Source: an uncultured Methylocystaceae bacterium
Lineage (GTDB): Bacteria; Pseudomonadota; Alphaproteobacteria; Rhizobiales; Beijerinckiaceae
Reading direction: 5' to 3'
Assembly: GCA_903870245.1 (NCBI GenBank)
Contig: CAIQCB010000044.1
Coordinates: 1-44,284 of the forward strand
Length of the DNA: 44,284 bases
Shown here: positions 23,998 to 32,172 of the stretch, in pieces
Layout: every line of letters starts with the position of its first letter
Position numbering within the stretch: position 1 is the first letter of the stretch
Made by a program: the position numbers and the translations under genes
The notes under the pieces: generated by a model
Told to the model about the DNA's origin: nothing
Database searches by the model: none
The model's input: the letters and a program-made list of their open reading frames with translations, nothing else

Positions 23998-24237
23998 CTA
24001 TTTTGGAGACGAGACGCGATCGAGCCGTTTTTTATCGTCTTCCAGCAATTTGACCAAAGTTCCGCATTTCTCCTGTTCGCCGGGGTTCTCCTCCGTGCAG
24101 AGTTGGTAGGCGTCAAGAGACTGGTATTTGGCGGCGTTGGCGTAGCTGCGATCCTCCAACCGTCCGCCGGTAGTCGAACTGCAGCCCGCGCAAAGGGTCA
24201 GTAGGCATATAATCAAATAATTGCGGGAAAATAGCAT
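23998..24237 (-). CDS. small putative lipoprotein
   Basis: 79 aa, no family recognised. The N-terminus is a lipoprotein signal sequence: Arg/Asn, a hydrophobic core (YLIICLLTL) and CAGC, where Cys19 would be lipidated. The residue at -3 of that site is Cys rather than the usual Leu, but Leu stands at -4. The mature part is polar, with two more Cys (YQLCTEENPGEQEKCGTL) that could form a disulfide. It is 22 bases before hypA on the same strand, so it may be in the hyp transcript, but nothing in the sequence ties it to hydrogenase. Confidence 0.7.
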   Translation of the reverse strand: MLFSRNYLIICLLTLCAGCSSTTGGRLEDRSYANAAKYQSLDAYQLCTEENPGEQEKCGTLVKLLEDDKKRLDRVSSPK

Positions 24238-24420
24238 CTAATGCCGCCCGGAATGCGCCCGGTCCCTCGTTCTATTGATGATTTCTGCGGATCAAACTCT
24301 TAGACAATCGGAGTGGAAAAGTCATTTAGGATCTGTGGGATAATAGACATATCCGCCCTCCCCCAGTTCGGTTGTCGCGTCGGATAGCGCCGGGAACCGA
24401 CGCGACAGCTTCAGGAATGC

Positions 24421-24666
24421 TTATCTGCGATCCCGGTTTTTATGTTTGGGCGCTGATTTTTGTCGGGGCTCTATTGCGGTCGACGGCGCAAACTGATCAT
24501 GCGCTTTCGGCTCGGGGTAGTAGAACAAATCAGCAAAGGCCCCTTCTGTGACGCTGCCCGGGTCAAGGTCCTGGAGCAGGGTTTGCGCATGAGATGGGGA
24601 GTTGCTGACAAGAAGTCCCCCGAACACAAGAAGACAGAGGGGCGATAATCGGAAAGGACGACGCAT
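24421..24666 (-). CDS. small secreted hypothetical protein
   Basis: 81 aa with a good signal peptide (MRRPFRLSPLCLLVFGGLLVSNSPSHAQ, cleavage after HAQ or SHA). The mature 53 residues contain LLQDLDPGSVTEGAFADLFYYPEP and a basic tail (KSAPKHKNRDRR). No family is recognised. It stands alone with 150-180-base gaps on both sides and is probably transcribed singly. The combination of a signal peptide, no shadowing gene and a plausible start supports it, though no strong ribosome binding site is visible. Confidence 0.55.
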   Translation of the reverse strand: MRRPFRLSPLCLLVFGGLLVSNSPSHAQTLLQDLDPGSVTEGAFADLFYYPEPKAHDQFAPSTAIEPRQKSAPKHKNRDRR

Positions 24667-24818
24667 GTTTCCTCGCGGGTCAAGATTGCGATCCTCTTCT
24701 TAGAAGCGCAGCCGGATCGATTGGTCAATGCGTCCGTTTGCGTTTAGGAAGATCATTGTGTTGACCGTCAGGCCCCAGAGCTTGTCACGACGGGTGTTGA
24801 CCCCAGCGAGGACCAACA

Positions 24819-25052
24819 ATGCCAGACCCGGAGGCCGCAAGAAAGAGCGCGCCAGCTATCGCGCTGATATCATTTGCGTTTTTTGGGATTCTTCTGTTTA
24901 TTCTCGCTGCGCTGGCGCCAGCCTATGCGGGCCTGCCGAGCGATAGTCTCCCCTCAGTCATTCTTGTCGTCCTGGGAGCGCTCATGTTTAGTCTTTCAAT
25001 AATCGGGGCGCTATTGCTGGGGCTTCTCGGACACAGGAAACGTCAAAACTGA
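24819..25052 (+). CDS. small two-helix membrane protein
   Basis: 77 aa with two predicted membrane segments (AIALISFAFFGILLFILAALAPAYA; VILVVLGALMFSLSIIGALLLGLLG), a short loop (GLPSDSLPS) between them and a basic C-terminus (GHRKRQN). Both ends are therefore likely cytoplasmic. The family is not recognised. A ribosome binding site (GCGAGGACC) is weak. It is convergent with the GYF-domain gene, only seven bases away. Function unknown. Confidence 0.65.
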   Translation: MPDPEAARKSAPAIALISFAFFGILLFILAALAPAYAGLPSDSLPSVILVVLGALMFSLSIIGALLLGLLGHRKRQN

Positions 25053-25059
25053 GCGCCGA

Positions 25060-25521
25060 TCAGGAGGGTCGCCGCTTGCTGAGCTCCGAAAAGTGGGTGT
25101 TTTCAAGCTGGCGCCACTCGTCGCCAAAAATCGGATGATAAACGAGTGTTGCGGATGAAATCTCCCGATTAAGCAAAAGGATGCGGATCTCGCTTTCCTT
25201 CAGTGGACCGATGGCTGCTCCGGCGCGTTCGTAGTACCAGTTGTCGACGGGCGCAGACGCTGTTGGACTATTCATATCGGGATTGCCGGCCCCGGCGGGC
25301 GACTCTTGTCTCGGCGTCCTTGCGTCAGAACTCGGCCCGGCTCCAATCATCGAGATCAGCCGCTTTTCAAGTCCCGCATAGGCGGCTCTATTCTTGATGT
25401 AAAAGAATATCCCTGCAGCGATCGGCAGAAGACCAAACAAAAACCTGCCGGAAAGTATGAGGCCGAGGCCAAATGAAATAAGGCCAACGATAAGTTTTTC
25501 TTGCGGCAGATCCGACTCCAT
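25060..25521 (-). CDS. GYF-like (DUF4339) domain membrane protein
   Basis: 153 aa. Two N-terminal hydrophobic segments (LIVGLISFGLGLILSGRFLF; LLPIAAGIFFYI) are followed by a polar Ser/Pro-rich linker and a C-terminal GYF_2/DUF4339 domain from about residue 93. The domain begins WYYERAGAAIGPLKESEIR and ends with the W-R-x-L core of DEWRQLENTHFSEL. In bacterial proteins this module is thought to bind peptides and is often joined to membrane segments of unknown function. The start at 25521 is the first ATG. No partner gene is seen. Confidence 0.75.
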   Translation of the reverse strand: MESDLPQEKLIVGLISFGLGLILSGRFLFGLLPIAAGIFFYIKNRAAYAGLEKRLISMIGAGPSSDARTPRQESPAGAGNPDMNSPTASAPVDNWYYERAGAAIGPLKESEIRILLLNREISSATLVYHPIFGDEWRQLENTHFSELSKRRPS

Positions 25522-25791
25522 ATCTATCCGAACCTCAGCTGAAAGAATTCCGTGATACTTATTCTCGCACGATCTGTAGATAAAGCCAATTTGGGAAGTT
25601 TAGACTGAGGGATTTAGCGGAATTTACTCCTGAGCAGGAGTAGAGAATATGATTAATAGGAAAATATATTATTATTATTATGACGATTATTTTATAATTT
25701 ACCCATTGTAATAATATTTATGAAATAATTCCTTTATTAGTGGCGTTTTCAGTTTCTCGGCGTATCTGAGTGAGCTTTCATCTCTCAGAAT
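25522..25791. other. AT-rich intergenic stretch
   Basis: 270 bases without a gene. Positions 25655-25740 are very AT-rich, with repeated TTA/ATA triplets. I see no convincing operator or hairpin. The composition is unlike the core genes on either side. Confidence 0.4.
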
Positions 25792-25872
25792 TCACATGTC
25801 ACGCATAATATAATAGCCAACCGTCGCCGCAGCGATAGCAAACACCAGAACCGCCAATCCATATCCAGCCAT
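25792..25872 (-). CDS. 26-residue single-span membrane peptide
   Basis: The short frame encodes MAGYGLAVLVFAIAAATVGY followed by YIMRDM. It has an excellent Shine-Dalgarno sequence (GGGAGGGC, six bases ahead of the ATG) and a plausible promoter (CTTGTC, 17-base spacer, TAATTG) upstream. One hydrophobic segment covers most of the chain, as in small subunits such as CydX, KdpF or CcoS, but it matches none of these by sequence. It lies downstream of ndvA on the same strand, after a 113-base gap. Its role is unknown; it may be an accessory peptide of a membrane complex. Confidence 0.6.
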   Translation of the reverse strand: MAGYGLAVLVFAIAAATVGYYIMRDM

Positions 25873-25985
25873 GACGCCCTCCCGATCTATATATTCAATT
25901 AGGGCCGCGATCGAGCAGGACAAGTTCCTCTTTTAAGGCCAGGCAAAGGGGCAAGCTCTTGTTCTCCTTGTCAAGCGCCGCCCCT

Positions 25986-27797
25986 CTAACCGGCGCGGGA
26001 CTGAGGCGCAGTCGGCTGATGAAGCTCTGGCGGCGCGTCTTGCTTTGAAGCCGTCATGAACTGGGCGGCCGCCAGCCGGGCGAACCGGCCATTCAACTCC
26101 ACCAGATCGTCAAAAGAACCGCTCTCCACGATTTCCCCCTGATCGAAGACAAGAATCCTGTCTGCGTTGCGGATGGTCGCCAGACGATGCGCAATAACGA
26201 AGGTCGTTCGTCCGCGTGTCGCAGCGTCGAGGGCTTTCTGGATGAGCTTCTCGGTGGTTGCATCGAGCGCAGAGGTCGCTTCATCAAAAACGAGGATTGG
26301 CGGATTCTTGAGCAATGCTCTGGCGATGGAGAGTCTCTGTCGCTCGCCGCCCGACAGTGTCCGGCCGCGCTCCCCGACCTGCGTTCCATGCCCATCGCTC
26401 TGACGTGAAACGAATTCTGTAGCCTGCGCCAATTCCAGTGCGCGCTGGATTTCATCGTTAGTTGCGTCAGGATTGCCGATACGCAAATTTTCTTCAATTG
26501 TGCGCGCGAATAGCATCGGCTCCTGAAATACAACGCCGATGTTGCGGCGAAGCGAAACCAGCGTGAAGTCGCGGATATCCACCCCATCGATTTTGACGCA
26601 ACCCGCATCAGGATCGAAAACGCGATGCAACAGGCCCAGCGTCGTCGATTTGCCGGAGCCGGTCGATCCGACCAATGCGATGGTCTCCCCGGGTTTTGCG
26701 ATAAAGCTGACATTTTTGATCGCTGGACGTCGACCATCATAGGAAAACGAAACATTTTCGAAAACGACCCCACCCGATAGCCTGCCGGCGTCACGCGCAT
26801 CGGAGCGATCACGCACCGCCGCCTCGGTGTCGAGAATATCGAAAAAGTCCCTGATTTTGGCCGACTGCATGAAAAGCACATTGACGAAACCGACGACTTG
26901 TTCGAGCCGACCGATCAGCATCGTTGCGAAATTCATAAACGTGATGATTTCCCCAATCGTCGCCTGCCCGCGCATATGCAGCCAGGCGCCAAGCAGGAAA
27001 ATCGAAAGAATGGTGATCGTCGACGCGGCTCTGCTGGCGACGACGACAAGCGCCCACCACGAAAGGACGGGAAGCTGCGCCGCAAGCACATCGTCGATAA
27101 TGCGATTGAGCGCTTGCGACTCTCGCTCGATACGCGTGAAGCTCTGTACGACTGGAATATTCCCCAGCGTGTCTGAAGCGTGCTCGGCGAGCGATGAATT
27201 ATAGCGTTCGACCTGACCCTGCAGGCTTTCCGTTCGCCGCAGGACATAAGAAGTTGCAATGTAAAACACCACGACCAAAAGGATCAGCAGGCCGCCGAGT
27301 CGCCAATTGATAAAAAGCGTCATCGGCAACAAAACGAACAATGCGACAAAAGAGGCGCAGTTTTCCCTGAAAAAAGACAACCATAAACCGAACATGGCCG
27401 CCGCGCCGTCGAGCATCGTCTTCAGGATGCGTCCGGAGTGAACGTTGGTGTGAAACGTCAGGGGAAGACTGAGCACATGATTGAAATATTCTGACATAAC
27501 CGCCAGCCGGCGGCGATGCGCGAGGCGATCAGCATTGAGCCCTACCAGAATGGCGCCGCCGATGGAAAAAAGTCCAAAAGCCGCCCATGCGCCAACCAGA
27601 GGAAGCAGTTTCTCCCAGGTCAGGCTTTGGCTCGAAACCTGAGATTGGGTCATCAGGTCAATGATACGACCAAACAGAATAGGCTCGGCGAATTGTGCGG
27701 CGGCAAGCGCCAGATTTGCCGCAACAAGAACCGTCACAAGCCTCGATTGGGGACGCAACAGACCAAGCACGCGGATATAGATTTGCATCACCGACAT
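25986..27797 (-). CDS. ndvA: glucan ABC exporter NdvA/ChvA-type
   Basis: A 603-aa half-transporter: membrane domain (about residues 15-310, six hydrophobic segments) fused to an ATPase domain (about 335-580). ATPase motifs are intact: Walker A GSTGSGKSTT, Q-loop VFQEPMLFA, signature LSGGERQRLS, Walker B ILVFDEATSALD and the switch His in IAHRLAT. Rhizobial NdvA/ChvA export cyclic beta-1,2-glucan to the periplasm; the overall sequence and the 'LLRPQSRLVTVLVAANLALA' start fit that subfamily. The glucan synthase NdvB is not in the window, so the substrate could differ. It is 23 bases after the HPr gene and probably the end of the chvI-chvG-hprK-EIIA-HPr transcript. Confidence 0.88.
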   Translation of the reverse strand: MSVMQIYIRVLGLLRPQSRLVTVLVAANLALAAAQFAEPILFGRIIDLMTQSQVSSQSLTWEKLLPLVGAWAAFGLFSIGGAILVGLNADRLAHRRRLAVMSEYFNHVLSLPLTFHTNVHSGRILKTMLDGAAAMFGLWLSFFRENCASFVALFVLLPMTLFINWRLGGLLILLVVVFYIATSYVLRRTESLQGQVERYNSSLAEHASDTLGNIPVVQSFTRIERESQALNRIIDDVLAAQLPVLSWWALVVVASRAASTITILSIFLLGAWLHMRGQATIGEIITFMNFATMLIGRLEQVVGFVNVLFMQSAKIRDFFDILDTEAAVRDRSDARDAGRLSGGVVFENVSFSYDGRRPAIKNVSFIAKPGETIALVGSTGSGKSTTLGLLHRVFDPDAGCVKIDGVDIRDFTLVSLRRNIGVVFQEPMLFARTIEENLRIGNPDATNDEIQRALELAQATEFVSRQSDGHGTQVGERGRTLSGGERQRLSIARALLKNPPILVFDEATSALDATTEKLIQKALDAATRGRTTFVIAHRLATIRNADRILVFDQGEIVESGSFDDLVELNGRFARLAAAQFMTASKQDAPPELHQPTAPQSRAG

Positions 27798-27820
27798 GGC
27801 GGCTGTCCGGGTTGGAGATT

Positions 27821-28123
27821 TTATTCGTCTTCGCCGAAGCGATTGGCCACAAGAGCTTCGAGCGCGTCGAGCGCCTCCACGGCCTGGGGTCCTTCAGCTG
27901 TCACGGTGATGGTTGAGCCTTGTCCCGCGCCGAGGGTAAGGATGCCCATAATCGAACTGCCGCCGACTGTTTCGCCGTCGCGCGCCACAGTGATCACAGC
28001 GTCAAATTTCTCGCAGCATTGTACAAATTTCGCTGTCGCGCGGGCGTGAAGCCCCTTGCGATTGACAATCGGAAGATCGCGGGAAAGAGGGGTTTCGGTT
28101 GTCGAGTCCGTGGGAATATTCAT
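27821..28123 (-). CDS. HPr phosphocarrier protein
   Basis: A 100-aa HPr-like protein of the nitrogen-type phosphotransferase system. It has the active-site His in VNRKGLHARATAKFV (about residues 20-34) and the regulatory Ser in GGSSIMGILTLGA (about residues 54-66), the target of HPr kinase. The N-terminal 15 residues are an extension common in alphaproteobacteria. The ATG at 28123 is chosen over a TTG one codon earlier. It starts eight bases after the EIIA gene. With HprK and EIIA-Man it forms a regulatory phosphorelay; no sugar permease of the PTS is present here, as is usual for this group. Confidence 0.93.
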   Translation of the reverse strand: MNIPTDSTTETPLSRDLPIVNRKGLHARATAKFVQCCEKFDAVITVARDGETVGGSSIMGILTLGAGQGSTITVTAEGPQAVEALDALEALVANRFGEDE

Positions 28124-28131
28124 CAATCAAA

Positions 28132-28533
28132 TCACTTTGCGTTCAGAACTTTGCTGGCGATGTAGACATATTTCCGGCCGGCGTCCTGGGCTTGTTGAAC
28201 AGCCTGTTCGAGCGTTGCCGCGTCGCGCACGGATGCGAGTTTGATCAGCATGGGAAGATTAATCCCGGCCAAAACCTCGACTTTGCCGCCATTCATCACC
28301 GAAATCGCCAGATTAGACGGGGTGCCGCCAAACATATCGGTGAGAACGACGACGCCCTCGCCGCTGTCGGCTTCGTGAATGGCGCTGATTATGTCGGCGC
28401 GCCGGCGCTCCATATCGTCCTCGGGGCCGATGGAGATGGCGATCAGTTGTTTTTGCGGCCCGACCACATGCTCAAGCGCCGCGCGAAATTCAGTCGCGAG
28501 GTGCCCGTGGGTCACAAGGACCATTCCGATCAT
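28132..28533 (-). CDS. PTS EIIA component, mannose (ManX) family
   Basis: A 133-aa EIIA domain. The phosphorylation site is the His in MIGMVLVTHGHLATEF (about residue 9). The fold markers GVVVLTDMFGGTPSNLA (about 61-77) and AGINLPMLIKLAS are those of the mannose-type EIIA. The start at 28533 has family-typical 'MIGMVLVTHG'. In alphaproteobacteria this EIIA pairs with HPr and HprK as a signalling chain without transport partners. It is separated from hprK by about 280 bases and could have its own promoter (TTGACG-like -35 near 28615). Confidence 0.92.
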   Translation of the reverse strand: MIGMVLVTHGHLATEFRAALEHVVGPQKQLIAISIGPEDDMERRRADIISAIHEADSGEGVVVLTDMFGGTPSNLAISVMNGGKVEVLAGINLPMLIKLASVRDAATLEQAVQQAQDAGRKYVYIASKVLNAK

Positions 28534-28811
28534 GCAATCCCACCGCACTTCAGGGCGTCAGGTTTCGTATCGACGTTTGCTATGCCCATAACAGTCCAAA
28601 CACCAGTCTGGCCCGCGTCAACACACTGTCGAGAAGAGGTGCTCACGCAAAATCCACAAAATCCACATGACAGAGGTTCGCAACGACTGGCAACAAGTCA
28701 CCGCCGGATTGGCGCGAATGATCCTCGCCGCCGCCGCTTTTCCCGACGGCTGATCGGGGCGCCATTTTGTGCGTCGCGGGCAAATTGGCAAGCGAAAAGC
28801 GCACGGGCCCC
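28534..28811. other. gap between hprK and the EIIA gene
   Basis: 278 bases with no convincing gene in a cluster that is otherwise tight. Candidate promoter elements for the EIIA-HPr-ndvA part are the minus-strand TTGACG and TTATGG around 28590-28620. A short open frame (28643-28843) lacks a ribosome binding site. Confidence 0.35.
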
Positions 28812-29276
28812 CTAAATTTGATTAAGTCTTTGAATAAAATCAATAATCATTATAGCGGCGCGCGTATTTTCGATTGCGACGCATCGCCGGGGCAGGACTA
28901 TGTCGAGAAGCGTCGCCGTCGATGCTTCATCTTCGGGAATGCGCGCAAGCAGCGCGGCCGTGGTCAGGTCGACCAGGGCGTGGATCACGCCGCAGGGTTC
29001 AAATGGAGTGGGCAGCACGCCCATGCCCCTGGCCTCTATCATGCCGGCGATCTGTGGATGCGGTCGCGCCAGCAATCGACCGCCGCATGACTCCACCAGC
29101 ACACGATCGTCGGCGATCAGGCCGGCGAAACCGCCGCGCAAGCGCGACAAAGCGATCAATTCCATGCTCAATGCGCTCTTGCCGCTTCCAGAATCCCCCC
29201 GAATCAGCACGCCAGTGTCCCCGAGCAAAAGCGCGTTGGCGTGAATTGACTCGCTGCCCGGCGGCGATGGGCTCAT
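28812..29276 (-). CDS. hprK: HPr kinase/phosphorylase, short alphaproteobacterial form
   Basis: HprK phosphorylates or dephosphorylates the regulatory Ser of HPr. The 154-aa protein is only the catalytic domain; Gram-positive HprK has an additional N-terminal half, which alphaproteobacteria lack. Walker A is GDSGSGKSALSMELI (about residues 27-41). The capping/loop sequence is LIADDRVLVE, and the signature loop is GMIEARGMGVL (about 78-88). It overlaps chvG's stop by four bases, so it is translationally coupled to the sensor kinase. The linkage of sensor kinase and HprK is conserved in rhizobia. Confidence 0.93.
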   Translation of the reverse strand: MSPSPPGSESIHANALLLGDTGVLIRGDSGSGKSALSMELIALSRLRGGFAGLIADDRVLVESCGGRLLARPHPQIAGMIEARGMGVLPTPFEPCGVIHALVDLTTAALLARIPEDEASTATLLDIVLPRRCVAIENTRAAIMIIDFIQRLNQI

Positions 29277-31234
29277 CGCGTGGCAGGCAGCCAGACCACG
29301 AAACGCGCGCCCAAAACAACATCGCCGGGCGGCGCATCGTCGGTGCCTCGAGGTCGCTGGCGTGTGCGGTTCAGGGCGCGGATGCGTCCCCCGTGAGCCT
29401 CGACGATCTGGCGCGAAATGGCCAGTCCAAGTCCCGAGTTTTGACCAAATCCCTGTTCCGGGCGGTCTGTGTAGAAACGTTCGAAAATCCGTTCAAAGGC
29501 GTCGGCGGGAATACCGGGTCCATCATCATCGATGATGATTTCATATCCGTCGATTTGCTGACCGCCGGCTCCTTTGGCGCGCTCTGGCCATAAAAGAACT
29601 CTCACGCTTGCTCCCGGCCCGGAAAACGACCGGGCGTTGTCAATCAGATTATTGAACACCTGCCCAAGTCGCGAGTCATGTCCATAGACCCGCCAGGTTT
29701 CCTGAGGGTGCTGGGGCGATGGTTTGATCGTGAGTTCTATGGAGACCCTGTCGCCACGCTCCACACTGCGCGCAATATCGACAACGGTTGTCAGAACCGC
29801 CGACAATTCAACAAAATCCATATCCGAACGCGCCAGCTCGGCGTCGAGCCGTGAAGCGTCCGAAATATCACTGATGAGACGATCCAGACGCCTGACATCG
29901 TGCTGAATGATGTCGAGCAGGCGTTCGCGAGCCGTATCGGTTTTCGCAATGGGAAGGGTTTCAACAGCGCTTCGCAGTGACGTCAGCGGATTTTTGAGCT
30001 CATGGGCGACGTCCGCTGCGAAATGTTCGATGGCTTCAATACGGTTGTATAAAGCCGTCGTCATGTCACGCAATGCGCCGGAAAGGTGGCCGATCTCGTC
30101 CTGGCGATCAGAAAAATCCGGAATTTCTTGCCTTGCCTTGACGCCGCGCCGCACGCGGTCAGCCGCCTCGGCAAGGCGTCGCATCGGTTCGGTGATGGTA
30201 TTGGTGAAGAAAAGCGAGATTAACAGCATCACGCCGGCGGAGACGAGGAAAATACGAATGATGCCCCACCGCTCCTTTGCGATCACGGCATCGAAATCCC
30301 CACCCATGGTCGAGAGCAGCAAAGCGCCGCGCACAGAGCGAAATCGCTGCACCGGCACGGCGACGGAGATAATTGTCTCGCCGGTCTCCGTGACGCGAAC
30401 AAGCGCAGTAGCGTTGCCCTGCAGGGCATTGCCGACTTCCGGATAACCCTTGCCATTGCCCATGCCAATTTCTTCGTACAGCGGCAAGGTGTTCAGACGC
30501 AAAAAACGTCTTGCTGAGTCGATGGACCTGTGAAGAAAGGACGAGGCGTCAAAGGTTGTCTGTCGCGCAGAGCTGGCCGGAAGATCAAATCTCAGGATGT
30601 TGGATCGTCCCGACACAGAGCGTGAGTCGAGCAGTAAGTATCCATCGCGATCATAAATTCGAGCGCGCAACCGGGTTGGAGACACAAGCCGCCGCAAAAG
30701 AGGACCAACACGCTCGGGATTGAGAGAGAATTCCAGCGCCTGGGAATTGTTGTCTCCGGCGGTGGTGCTTTCGCCCGGGGCCAGCTTGAGCAATTTTTCA
30801 GGATCGAGGGTGATGGCGTCCGTATCCACTGTCGCCGAGGAAGCGATGGCGGCGGCGATGATCTCTCCCTGTGTCTTCAGGCTTTGGACCCTTGCGTCAA
30901 TCAATCCCTCGCGAAATTGATTGAGGTAGAGAAACCCCGCAAGAAGCGCAACAAGCCCACCCAGATTAAGTACGATGATCCGGCGGGTGAGCGATGAGGA
31001 AACATGGGATTGAACCGTGCGCGCCAGACGTCGCGCTCTGATCGAAAGCATACGCAGCACACGGCCAGGTCGAAAGCTCCAATCGTTGAGGATACGGGTT
31101 TCCGGCTCTTCTGAAGCCTCCATTCCGACGGGAGCCGCCGAGTCGTTGTCGATAGAATCGATCAGACTCTCAGCAGCATCGTCGATACTGGCGATCTGCG
31201 TTGGCGGCGTCGAGCGGGAGTCCTGCGAAGCCAT
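29273..31234 (-). CDS. chvG: sensor histidine kinase ChvG/ExoS-type
   Basis: A 653-aa membrane kinase. Layout: cytoplasmic N-terminal tail (about 1-80), membrane segment (IIVLNLGGLVALLAGFLYL, about 85-103), periplasmic sensor (about 104-325), second membrane segment (IIRIFLVSAGVMLLISLFF, about 326-344), HAMP, HisKA with FAADVAHELKNPLTSLRSA (phospho-His, about residue 420) and ATPase motifs (NLIDNARSFS, DDDGPGIPADAFERIFERF). ChvG/ExoS responds to envelope or acid stress and controls exopolysaccharide and motility through ChvI. The stop overlaps hprK. The chvI-chvG-hprK order on one strand matches rhizobial genomes. Confidence 0.93.
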   Translation of the reverse strand: MASQDSRSTPPTQIASIDDAAESLIDSIDNDSAAPVGMEASEEPETRILNDWSFRPGRVLRMLSIRARRLARTVQSHVSSSLTRRIIVLNLGGLVALLAGFLYLNQFREGLIDARVQSLKTQGEIIAAAIASSATVDTDAITLDPEKLLKLAPGESTTAGDNNSQALEFSLNPERVGPLLRRLVSPTRLRARIYDRDGYLLLDSRSVSGRSNILRFDLPASSARQTTFDASSFLHRSIDSARRFLRLNTLPLYEEIGMGNGKGYPEVGNALQGNATALVRVTETGETIISVAVPVQRFRSVRGALLLSTMGGDFDAVIAKERWGIIRIFLVSAGVMLLISLFFTNTITEPMRRLAEAADRVRRGVKARQEIPDFSDRQDEIGHLSGALRDMTTALYNRIEAIEHFAADVAHELKNPLTSLRSAVETLPIAKTDTARERLLDIIQHDVRRLDRLISDISDASRLDAELARSDMDFVELSAVLTTVVDIARSVERGDRVSIELTIKPSPQHPQETWRVYGHDSRLGQVFNNLIDNARSFSGPGASVRVLLWPERAKGAGGQQIDGYEIIIDDDGPGIPADAFERIFERFYTDRPEQGFGQNSGLGLAISRQIVEAHGGRIRALNRTRQRPRGTDDAPPGDVVLGARFVVWLPATR

Positions 31235-31243
31235 TGACCGGGC

Positions 31244-31942
31244 TTACGCTTCCTTGAAGCGATAACCAACGCCGTAGAGGGTTTCGATCATCTCGAATTC
31301 CTCGTCGACGACTTTGAATTTCTTTCTCAACCGTTTGATGTGGCTATCAATTGTTCGATCGTCAACGTAAACCTGATCATCATAGGCGGCGTCCATAAGG
31401 GCATTGCGGCTTTTGACGACCCCCGGTCGTTGCGCGAGGGATTGCAGGATCAGGAACTCTGTGACGGTCAGCACGACAGGGTCGCCACGCCAGGTGCAGG
31501 TGTGGCGTTCAGGGTCCATCACCAGCGCGCCGCGCTCAAGGGTTTTCGCCTCCGTCTCCTTTTGGGCGGCGGCTTCCTTGGGACTTGAGCGACGCAAGAT
31601 CGCCTTGACTCTTTCCACCAGCAACCGCTGCGAGAATGGTTTGTGAATGAAATCGTCGGCGCCCATTTTAAGGCCGAAAAGTTCGTCGATCTCCTCGTCC
31701 TTGGACGTCAGAAAAATCACAGGAATATCCGATTTCTGTCGCAGGCGGCGTAAAAGCTCCATGCCGTCCATGCGCGGCATTTTAATATCGAAGATCGCCA
31801 GATCCGGCGGGTTGGCGCGCAATCCGTCAAGCGCCTGAGCGCCATCGGTGTAAGTTTGAACACGATACCCTTCGCCCTCAAGCGCAATGGAGACCGAGGT
31901 CAGAATATTGCGATCATCGTCGACAAGAGCGATTGTTGGCAT
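31244..31942 (-). CDS. chvI: response regulator ChvI-type
   Basis: A 232-aa OmpR/PhoB-type transcription factor. The receiver domain (about 1-120) has the acidic pocket VDDDR, the phospho-Asp in [13 protein letters not shown], the switch Thr in FLTSKD and the Lys in HKPFS. A winged-helix DNA-binding domain occupies about 140-232 ([44 protein letters not shown]). The start at 31942 ([12 protein letters not shown]) is chosen by homology; an extension to 32014 is unlikely. It is the first gene of the leftward cluster, followed by chvG nine bases later. It is divergent from the HugZ-like gene with a 230-base promoter region. Confidence 0.95.
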   Translation of the reverse strand: MPTIALVDDDRNILTSVSIALEGEGYRVQTYTDGAQALDGLRANPPDLAIFDIKMPRMDGMELLRRLRQKSDIPVIFLTSKDEEIDELFGLKMGADDFIHKPFSQRLLVERVKAILRRSSPKEAAAQKETEAKTLERGALVMDPERHTCTWRGDPVVLTVTEFLILQSLAQRPGVVKSRNALMDAAYDDQVYVDDRTIDSHIKRLRKKFKVVDEEFEMIETLYGVGYRFKEA

Positions 31943-32172
31943 GATCACCCTAACATAATCATGAGGCAGTGAACTGAGCGAAGTCGGGACAGATTGCTTC
32001 TGGTCGCTCCGCACAGAACAACCGGAACGCTTTTCTTGCCGCTGCGTTCATCACCTTTCAGAATGTGAATACACCCACGGAACCTCAGGACGAGCGCCGG
32101 TTCTGTCTGTATATACTGTTTTTCGCAGTTTAGCACCCTGATCGGGATCGGCCAGGAAAGATCATTAGAATC

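Noticed and set aside
25655-25740. TTA/ATA-rich stretch as a possible replication origin or microsatellite
   Set aside because: No DnaA boxes or regular repeat unit are visible; it looks like ordinary AT-rich intergenic DNA.
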